NCBI GenBank assembly: GCA_004431415.1
Contig: QPMI01000603.1
Span: forward strand, 210,159-274,158
Source: Cyanophora paradoxa
Lineage: Eukaryota > Glaucocystophyceae > Cyanophorales > Cyanophoraceae
Reading direction: 5' to 3'
DNA length: 64,000 bases
The notes beneath the pieces are model-generated. The model made no database searches. It saw only the letters and a program-made list of their open reading frames with translations, and was not told the DNA's origin. The position numbers were made by a program, and so were the translations under genes. Position 1 is the stretch's first letter, and each line of letters opens with the position of its first letter. Shown here one piece after another: positions 52,818-62,400 of the stretch.

Positions 52818-55721
52818 AGCAACTGAGAGCCGTTAAAGTCCGTCTGACTTTCGTTTGCAAATTTACCAAAGTAGGTAATCCGCGCATCTATATCACCAAA
52901 TTCATTTACAGCGATTATTTCGTAATTACCCGATCCCGCAACATAGACACAGAAGTTCGCAAAGCGTTACAGAAAATGCAAGAGGAAATGACGCAAGTGG
53001 ATAGTTACCGTTTGGAGAAGATCGAAATACTTAGAGGCATTATCATGTCTTATGCACCTGTGGGAGGATGCTATTTCGCAACTCCCGAATGGATCGCATC
53101 CAAGAAAGCGACGGTGAATGTTAAGAATATCGACGGGCAAGATTGCTTCAAGTATGCGATTTTGGCTTACCTGCATCGAAAGGACATCAATAAACACAAG
53201 AGTAACGAACCGAGCCAATACCGCCGATGGTTAAATGAACTCAATTTCGATGGTATTCAGTTTCCCGTTGCCTGTGATGCTGAGGTAATCGATCGATTCG
53301 AAGAACTGAACCCCGAACTCTCTATTAACATTTACGGAGCCGATAACGCCAAAGAGTGTTTCTATCCTCTCCATCAATCAAGTAACCCAAGAAGAAAGAC
53401 CAAGATTAATCTTTTACTTATCGAAAACACCGAAGATGATCGGGGACACTACATTACTATCATGTCTTTTAGTCGTCTTCTGAAAACTACGTTTGATAAA
53501 GCATGTGATGGTCGCATTTACTACTGTGAAACCTGCTTGTCGCGTTTCAGAACTCAGGAGAAATTAGACATGCATGTTGAAGCGAATCGCTGCATTGATT
53601 GGAGGGAGAGCAAAGGCAAATGCCCAAAAGCGGGAAGCGTAATTGAATTCGGTCTGCAACACTTGCGTAAAACTGTGTGGCTCCCTGTGATCTGTTACGT
53701 TAAAGTCGAAGATCATTCGGTCGCTATTGATGCTCAGAGGAGTAAACGTGAGATTAAAGCGGTTTCATTGCGAGTGGTAATGGGAGACGAAGTGAGAGCA
53801 TACCATTTCGAGGGAATCGATCCGCTCGGTTCTCTCTTTGTAACTCTCCAAGATATCAGACCCGAAATCGTTGAGACGCTATTTAGAAATATTCCGATGC
53901 ATCCACTCACAGATGATCAGAAGGCGGAATACAAGGTAACAAAACACTGTTACATTTGCTCTCAGAGATTCACCCACGAAAACTTCCCGGTTCGAGATCA
54001 TTGCCACCAATCCGGCGATTTCATCGGAAAGGCATGCCGAAACTGTAACCTCCACCGGCGAATTTCGAAGCAAACCAAAGTAGCTATCGTGGTGGATCAC
54101 ATGGATGAATGCGGACACGGAATATTCCGCAAGATTGCACAGCAAGACGATAAACTTCGTGTTGAGATTCTGAGCAAGAATTTCGATCAATACCTATCGC
54201 TTCAATGGGCATGTGGAAGTTCATTGATGCTTCCCATTTCATGGATTTCCAATCTGTGGATGTGGGCGATTTAATGAGAAAGTTTGAAGCATTCCGCAAA
54301 TTGGCGTTTTCTCAATATGGATTGGATCCCGCACATTATGTTAGCGCACCAGGTCTCTCTTGGGACGCTATGCTCAAACATACGAAAGTTAAGATTGAAC
54401 TTATCGATGATGTAGAGAAATACGAATTTGTTGAGAGAGCCATTAGAGGTGGATTTGCTACCATGCCCACACGATACGCAAAGGTAGAGAATGCTGACGA
54501 TCATATAGTTTTGTTGGACGCAAATAATCTTTATGGGTATGCTCTCAGCCAACCACTACCTATCGGAGATTATCGATGGAAGATGTCACAGAGGCACTTA
54601 AAGAGGTAGAGGGTCGAAGCGCATTTATTGAAGTTGACCTTGAATACCCCACATCGCTTGAAGAACATTATGATTTCCCACTGATTGTGAATAAAGAAGT
54701 GATCACCAATGAGATGCTTGGTGATTATCAACAGAAACTATTAGATCTGACGGGCGAAAAGATCAGCAAAGACCCCAAACTTACAGCGACATTTACACCC
54801 AAGAATAAATACGTGATTGCTCGACCTCTTCTTAATTACATCGTTAAGAAGGGTGTTGAAATCAAGAAAATAAATAAGGTTCTCTCTTTCGCTACTTCCC
54901 CATTCATGAAGTCTTACATTGGTTTGAATACTCTTCTCAGGCATGAATCTACTAACCATTTCGAAAGCGACTTCTTTAAACTCATGAACAATGCAATTTA
55001 CGGTAAATGCTTGGAATCTTGCAGGGGTCGCTCAACTGTCAAGATCGCTAACAGTGAGAAACTCTGTAAGAAATACGCAGCAAGTCCGCTTATCAAAGCG
55101 ACCAATGTATTAAACGAGAATGCCGTTGCCTTTGAGATGTATTCGAAGCATGTGAACTTAGATAAACCCGTAGCAATTGGCGCTTTCGTTTTGGATTTTG
55201 CGAAACTACATAACTATCGGTTCTTCTATGATGTAGTAAGGAAGAAGTGGGAAACCGCTAAATTACTGTTCCACGATACCGATTCGTTCTGTCTTTTCCT
55301 GAAAACCAATAATCTGAACGAAGATATGAAAGAGATAGGTGAGTATCTCGATAGGAGCAATTACGATAAATCCCATCCTCTCGTGAGTATCAAAAACCGC
55401 ATGGTTCCAGGTAAATATAAAAATGAGTTCCCAAATGCAAAGATCATGGAGTATGTGGGTCTGAGATCGAAACTCTATGCTTTCAGAACTGAGACCAACG
55501 AAAGAGTAAAGATGTCGGGGACTTCCTCGAAAGAGGTTCATTTTGATGATTTTAAGAGATGTCTGTTCGAAGGCATCATAAAAACAGTATCAGTAACAAA
55601 CAAGCGAAGGCAAGACCACAACTTATATGACTTGGAGAGCAGAAGGGTCGCTCTAAACCAACTCGATAGCAAACGGAAGATATCAGCCGACGGCATTCAC
55701 AGCATTCCATTTGGTCTTTAA
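52801..55721 (+). CDS. polB: Protein-primed family B DNA polymerase (frameshifted)
   Basis: Polinton/virophage-type pPolB of about 970 aa. The N-terminus is open from about 52,801 (VRLTFVCKFTKVGNPRIYIT). KATVNVKNIDGQDCFKYAIL and ELNPELSINIYGADN match the conserved N-terminal domain of Polinton polymerases. A Cys/His region, HCYICSQRFTHENFPVRDHC, lies near 53,950. Shifts occur near 54,215 and 54,590. Polymerase motif A is VLLDANNLYGYALSQPLP (about 54,510), motif B is FKLMNNAIYGKCLES (about 54,975) and motif C is LLFHDTDSFCLF (about 55,265). All polymerase catalytic Asp residues are present. The exonuclease motifs look altered (see findings). The terminal protein for priming was not identified. 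Confidence 0.87.
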
Positions 55722-55906
55722 TATACTTGCTCAATACTTCTCTTTTTATTTTTTCGATCTCCAAGTAGCAGCAAACCACGGATCAGATGCAGCAACCATA
55801 TGCACCTTAAACCGGGGTCATTTGGATCGATCGCAAAGTAGTTTGGTTTCGGGTGTTCTGTCCAAACCGGCTCGTCCATTATTAATATATTGAAAATAAA
55901 GTAAAG
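55722..55906. other. Intergenic gap before the integrase
   Basis: 185 bp without a credible ORF. The last 30 bp before ATG 55,907 is AT-rich (TTATTAATATATTGAAAATA), a candidate core promoter. Confidence 0.4.
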
Positions 55907-57306
55907 ATGCCCTCAGCACAGATAGGATTGCGACCCATTCCTAAAATCGTAAAGAAGAGCATGAAAGAAGACCAAGGGAACATGCTACCGATAACCATTC
56001 CGGTCGAAGAGAAGAACACACGAATCTTAAAGAAGTCGGAGATGGTTAAACAACTGATCCCGGAGGCATTGCCTACTGAGACTGTAACGAAAGAATCGAA
56101 GATCGCGAAGAAGTTTTACGATCCGCGCACAGGTTACAAAGGTTTCGGGGCAATGAGAAAGGAACTACCAGAGGAAGACTACAAGAAGATGAGAGAATGG
56201 TATGATAAACAGGAAGTCGTTCAGATAAACGCACCGACCCTTTCAAGAAAGAGAGATCCGATGATTCCGATTCGGCAACCTCTCGATACCTACGTAATCG
56301 ATCTGCTCTTCTTCCCAGCATACAAGAACCAAAACGACGGATACGATACGTTCATGTCCGCGATGGAATCTACCTTACGCACGGGTTACATCATTCCGAT
56401 GAGAGATAAGAGCGCTCTTAGGCGCTTGCGGCGTTTGAACAGCTACAACGAAGAGTTCCTCGACCTATCGCACGCGTTCAGAGTGACAGCGGAAGCGAGT
56501 TCACAAATAACATGTTCACGAATTACCTTGCTAAGAAGTTCATAGACCATCAGATAAGCGATGTCGCAGATCATCGAAGCCAAGGTAGAATCGAAGCGTT
56601 TAACAAGCAGATCAAACGATTGATCACGAACTATTGCATAGCAAACAACACAGCGCGATTCTTCGATGTATTGGGAGACATTGAGTATAACTATAATAAT
56701 ACCATCCACTCAGCAACCAAGAGAAAACCAGCAGAAACGACGGAAGATCATTACCGTGAGATTATCGGATTAGAAGATGAGAGGTTCAAGAAGTCGATTG
56801 CTTACTTGGATGGTATCAAACAGGGTATGTTTGTGAGAGTGAGAATAGAAAAGAACCCATTCGCTAAACAAGGTGTCAATTGGTCGCGAATCGTCTATAC
56901 TGTCGAAGGGAGAGAGGGTTTCAAGTTCAGGTTGCGAAATCCGAACGGCGAAATGGTCGAAGGGAGATTCGCTTTCCACGAACTGTTACCTATCAAAGGT
57001 GTTGAGTATCACGAAGCGCCCACAGTGGATGCACTTGAACAAGCGAAAGAAGAAGCCCGGGTCGATTCGGCAATTCGCAAGGAAGGCATCGAAAAAGCGG
57101 ATGACGTCCCAGAAGAACCGTTAACACAAGCCAGAACCAAGAAGAAAGGTAAGGCGGAACGTGAATTAAAGAAGTTAACCATAGCAGGAACCCAGAAACT
57201 ATCAGAAGTCAACAGTCAGAGATGGTATACAGACTTTCAGACCTCAAAAGAGACATATTCAGCCCCACAAACCCGGGTAAATCTAAGATCCAGTTCGCGA
57301 AAGTAG
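55907..57306 (+). CDS. Retroviral-type (rve, DDE) integrase, one frameshift
   Basis: Virophage/Polinton integrase of about 466 aa, which would insert the viral DNA into host chromosomes. The catalytic core has the first Asp in LDTYVIDLLFFPAYKNQNDG (near 56,285). A one-base shift near 56,418 leads to the second Asp in RVQSDSGSEFTNNMFTNYLA and the Glu in SQGRIEAFNKQIKRLI (near 56,590). NNTIHSATKRKPAETTEDH is the usual post-core motif. The C-terminal chromo/SH3-like region has GMFVRVRIEKNPFAKQG and is followed by a charged tail. The D, D, E triad is complete once the shift is allowed for. It lies next to polB, as in mavirus-like genomes. Confidence 0.85.
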
Positions 57307-57418
57307 CATAGATGTGTAGAGGATGCAAAGAGGATTCCGGCGATGGTCGCGGTTTCGAAAATGGATGAGTTGGTGAAGAGTTACAGCAGTGTGTATGAAT
57401 TTCTTGGAATTTTGGGTT

Positions 57419-57655
57419 CAGTTATCATATCATACCTCTCCCCCCGGTTATCATATCATATCATACTTTCCCCCCCCAGTTATCATACTTCTCCCCCCCA
57501 GTTATCATACTTCTCCCCCCCAGTTATCATACTTCCCCCCAGTTATCATAATTAATCCCCCAGTTATCATAATTCATCCCCCAGTTATCATATCATACTT
57601 CTCCCCCCCAGTTATCATACTTCATCCCCCAGTTATCATATCACACTTCTTCCCC
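57419..57655. repeat. Pyrimidine-rich minisatellite
   Basis: About ten irregular units of 19-26 bp, each CAGTTATCATA followed by a C/T-rich tail (ACTTCTCCCCCC). Intergenic, between the integrase and the lipase, whose 3' ends face each other. Confidence 0.85.
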
Positions 57656-57658
57656 CAA

Positions 57659-57725
57659 TGACGTCACGACATATATACCGCATATATACACGTGACGTCA
57701 CGACATATATACACTATATATACCA
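57659..57725. repeat. Double TGACGTCA / TATATA repeat
   Basis: Two copies of TGACGTCACGACATATATAC, starting at 57,659 and 57,693 (34 bp apart), each followed by alternating TATATA. TGACGTCA is the palindromic CRE site in many eukaryotes. The following 57,726-57,836 is AT-rich, with ATATATAC runs and no gene. Confidence 0.7.
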
Positions 57726-57836
57726 AAACCTCCGTAATGCCGGTTGACCAAGAAAAAAATGTTTGGAAAAAATGTATATATACGTATACATATACATATA
57801 TATAATCAAAAAATCGGAAAAAATTCCCTCTCTTTT

Positions 57837-59371
57837 CTATCGTATAAATGCGCCCGTCACATCGACTCTCATGGTCGGGGCATTTATATATACCAGCGGA
57901 TATATTCGTATATATCTTGTTCTCAGTGGGAAACCTATATAGAAAACATCGTTTATTGCAAGCGGAAAGCCCCCGTTATATGATACATCCCCAGAATTAT
58001 GTGCATTATTTATATTCTCACATACAAACATTCTATTCACACCTTCATACTTGATATATGACCATGAAACCCCATCTTGCGATGTTGCAACATTGAAAGT
58101 CTTAATAAACGCAGTTGTTATACCTGACCCATAAGCAATTATCGAAGCGATCTCATATGTATATGGGAATGCTATTTGCAGATATTCTGTTGGCGTTTCC
58201 CATACTCCGTTAATTGCGGATGCATTCGCTTCCCATCCAGTTAATGATGGGCGGGCTTTAAATGCCTCCTTTCCAAATTTCGCAGACGAAGCGGTAAACG
58301 CATTATCAGGTAGAAGATACCAATTAGCATCAATGGGAGGTATGTTATTAAGAGTGGATGATACATACGATCGGACAGGGTTCTTAATCTCATAGTTTGT
58401 TACCAGCAAATCACAGAGTCTATTAATCATATTGTCGTTTGCTTCTATATACGATTCGGTCGCAGCTATCATTTCAGGAATCTTAGAGGTATCATCAAGG
58501 GAGTTCAATATATCTTTCGGAAGCGGCACAGAGAGTCTATAATATCTTGCATATCCTTGGTCATCGTTATATGGTAGAAACTCATGCATCTTTTCAAGAG
58601 CAGACAGTTCACTTGCAGCCATAAGCATATTGATTAATGGACTTCCAGAGGTCGAAGCAATCCATGAGAGAATACCCCAGGTATTCACGTTCTCATAAGG
58701 ATAACCGACGGTTGATGCATCGGTTTCGTTAACCTCACCACAAGAGATGCTAATAACTATAATGTCGTCGTCGTTATCATATATCTTTTTCGCGTGACTG
58801 TAACCACAAACGCTTGGGTTATTGTTACCAGATATTGCACCATCAATTAGACACATGCCGTCGTAATCGACAGGAGCGAAATATGTAGGAGCGGCAGAAG
58901 TAGAACGTGCTGCAATCTTACTTGGTATGGTCTTGTAATCGTTGTCGTTTGCTATAAAAATGGGTTTCATGCTTACAGTGTCGAACGTCGTAATCACCAC
59001 GTCTTTCAGGAATCTTTTATGAGAGCTTCCCCAGTCACAGAGAGAATGGCGGTCTCTAATGGTGTTACGTCGTATTTCGTATTAAAAAGGGCATTCTCTA
59101 TGATGTTTCGTGGATTCGCAAAGATCAGAGGGAGATGATAGAGGTAAGTATCGTGAAGGTCGGTTGCAGTTAGTTTAGGTTCATTTGGAAATTCGGGGTT
59201 TTTCACATTGAGACCGATTGCAATAATACCGCCTGTGGATGTTCCACTTACGAGATCTACAAGATCGATCACGCGTTTACCGGTTCTTGTTTCGATCTCT
59301 TTTAGCAATCTTGTTATGATGATACCACGAGCGCCACCTCCGGACAAAGATAATACGACTTTTAGGGGCAT
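57837..59371 (-). CDS. Patatin-like phospholipase fused to a discoidin (F5/8C) domain (one frameshift)
   Basis: From ATG 59,371: MPLKVVLSLSGGGARGIIIT carries the oxyanion-hole motif GGGARG. The nucleophile Ser lies in DLVSGTSTGGIIAIG (GxSxG). After a one-base shift near 59,003, the Asp of the catalytic dyad is in MCLIDGAISGNNNPSVCGY (DGA). VISISCGEVNETD follows as in patatins. From about 58,270 the protein continues into GWEANASAINGVWETPTEYL, NVATSQDGVSWSYIKYEG and LRTRYIRIYPLVYINAPTMR, the strand and motif order of F5/8 type C domains, which bind sugars or lipids. About 510 aa. It would hydrolyse acyl ester bonds in membrane lipids. Starts 48 bp from the divergent fibre gene. Confidence 0.8.
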
Positions 59372-59419
59372 CTTTACTTATCTTAAATTTAATAAATCTG
59401 TATAAGTAGAGCAAGCAGG
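59372..59419. promoter_or_regulatory. 48-bp bidirectional region between lipase and fibre genes
   Basis: AT-rich (TTACTTATCTTAAATTTAAT, TAAATCTGTATAAG) between two divergent ATGs. A shared promoter is likely from geometry, and co-expression of the two genes is inferred. Confidence 0.45.
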
Positions 59420-62400
59420 ATGAGTTTCAATTATCCAGCAAATTTACAGACAGTATCAGGTGGTGGTAAAGGGAACCCAAAACATGTGAACTTTGATAAT
59501 ATCACCATTAAAGGGTCGGCTTCTATTGATCAGAGCGCGGATAAACCCTCGAAAACTCATCCCGGGTTCATGCTTTATCGGTGAACCAAACGGATCCTGA
59601 TAAAGAAGATGTTAGCATTGCTTTCAGTTTGGGCAATGTTAAAAAAAACGCTGTTGCAGAGATCAAGGCAACCAGAAGGAGACCACGGAAACTTAAAACC
59701 AGTGGAACGCATCCCGATATTCCCACACGATTCGATAGCGGACGTTTGGTTTCAACGTCCAGGATGAGAAGGGAGTTCATCGTAGCGGTTTGAGAATTTA
59801 TAATGAAGGATCAAATACGATTGCACAAATTCCCCAGATTTTACAGGTAGCCCCACATGGCGAAGAGAATCAGATTCGCCACACCAACAGTATTTATCCG
59901 AAGGACATCGTCGAAAATGCAGAAACTAATGCACTGTTTGGTTTCACTCTTCCACAGGATACTTCCAAAGAAAAAGATTCAATCACGGTCGACAGTAGCC
60001 CCAGTCAACCAGTAGCCATTCATTTACACCCCGACCTTGTCGAAATGGATAGGCATTTACTACCTTTGAAAACAAATACCAAAGACCTTGGTATTAGAAC
60101 CCGACAGTGGCGAAATATTCACGGTAGCAACGTGTATGCAAACGGTGAGAAACTTGTAGCGAGAAAACTATCAGAGAAATATTCGAACATTACGGACCTG
60201 TTCCGGTTCCGTTTCCTCTACCATGGGATCCGCCAGATCTTACACCAAAGAAGCAACCAGGAAGAGAGTATACAGCAGAAGAGAACGTTGCATTTGGCAA
60301 CATATCGTGAGTTGGGAAAAAGTTCGAAAACAAACCAGTATTTACAGTGTATCAACCACCAACAGAAGAGCTTCTTGCACCAGATGTGAACGTTATACCT
60401 CTTGAAGATCGACGATTCGAAGAGATAATGAGTTACCTGATGGTTTCGATCCAAACCTTATAACATACGATCGCTACGAACCATATGATGAACAGCTTTT
60501 ACCTGATGGATTCGCACCCGATCTATTTGATTTCATTGTTGATTGGGAGGACATCCGAAATAAACCCCAAACATATCCACCTGATCCCCATGCTCACGAT
60601 TGGGACGAAATAGAGAACAAACCTGATAGATTCCCACCTGTGGATCATAGACACGATTGGGAGGATATCGATGGAATACCAGAAGAATTTCCACCAGAAG
60701 ACCATAGACACACTTGGATCAAATCGATGCACCAGAAGAGTTTCCACCAGCACCACATAGACACAATTGGAACCAAATCGACCAGCAACCTACATTCGCA
60801 TCAGCAGGTGATGCTGTCAATGATGGGCTACATGGTGTGAGTCTCTATAAGAATATAGACACAGAGGAAAGATTAATGTTAGATACGTATTACGTCAATC
60901 GTCACGGAATAAATGCAGGCACCACAATGGAAGGCGAATTATATATCAGACCACCTACACGAGTTAATTTAGTTGCAGCAGGTGGAGGTATTGGAGTAAT
61001 GCAGAATAAACCGGCATCTATCTAACAAGTTACTACCCAGATGACATCCCGATGACAGTTACATTACCACCTATCCCATCTCTTCCAGCCGATCCAATTA
61101 ATTTTGTAGACAAAGATGCAGCAATCCAAATTAACGTTACTGATGTAAGCGCTCTTGATGATCAAGACAAAGTTAATATTTAGTCGAGATCGGCTCTTAC
61201 CTGATGATTTAATTGGAGATCGAGACGATTATAAGCAATGTGAGATAGGGTGGATTAAAACCAATTATAATGATGTTGATAAGCAAGGGTCTTGGAAATC
61301 AATCAGAGAGCAGCAGCAAAAACATACACAACGAAACAATATCACGAGTGGTCACAGAGGATTATTTAGAAAACAAGAATTACATAGATGGAACCGAATT
61401 AGCTACGGCTTTGCTTCCTTTGGCGGCAGTTTCAACTGTCCAATCTTGGTTAGGTAAACTACCTTCCCTCACAGGTGGAACCATACAGGTAATCTGACAG
61501 TCAATGATACATTGAGTGTAGGTAAAGAGATCACCTAAGTGGAAATCAGTTCGAGAGAGGATCCCAAGATTTCTCTACATATATCAAGGGAAATAGCAGA
61601 TTGCCTACTTCACTTTAACGCAAACTCTGATAATTGGAAGAGTGGAGCGCTTGTTATGAACTCAAAAATTACGCAAGGGCGGCTCAGTTTGGAATTATAT
61701 AATGTAGTTAACACTCTTGTTAGTTACGGCAGTGTTACTTTCAGCTTCCTCGGTCCAAATAGTAAAAAGTTCTACCAGGTGGTACCACAAACACATTTTC
61801 ATTCATCAATTATCAATATCAAACTTCTACTCTTTATGATACTATTCCTTTCAGCGGAATTACGGTCTCATTTGTCATTCGATTTAAACCAAGCGTTCCA
61901 AATGAAACAGTTTTACGAATCGACGGCTCAACACATGTGAATGGAAACAATCTCAGTTGGTTGATTACTAAAACAAGCGGGTATTTGAATGTCAATAAGA
62001 ATGGCTACGATTAGTGAGCATTCCAATATCAACAACAGAAGGGAATTCTTGACAATGTTCGATATTCGAGTAACAAGCACAACTGTTCATTTTGGTGTAA
62101 ATGGAAAACATAGAGATACAATATCTGTTCCTGCCGATTCAAGATATCCACGCCAAGATGTCAATAAAATACATGTGGGTGATAGCGTTTCAAAATTCGA
62201 TTTATGCGAACTCCTTTGTTATGGTAGAACCCTTTCAGATACAGAACTACAAAATATTAGATGGTATTACAGCAAAAATACGGTTTCCGGAAGACCCTTT
62301 AAATCCATATCCATTGGATAACAACAAGATTCTGTTAGAACTAATGAGTTTAAGTAACCGGCACCCTCTTGCACGAACGTATTATGACTACATCAACCTC

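Noticed and set aside
57837-59371. Host gene inserted in the viral element
   Set aside because: It is AT-rich like its neighbours, has no introns and shares a divergent promoter with the viral fibre gene. Recent host origin is unlikely, though older transfer is possible.
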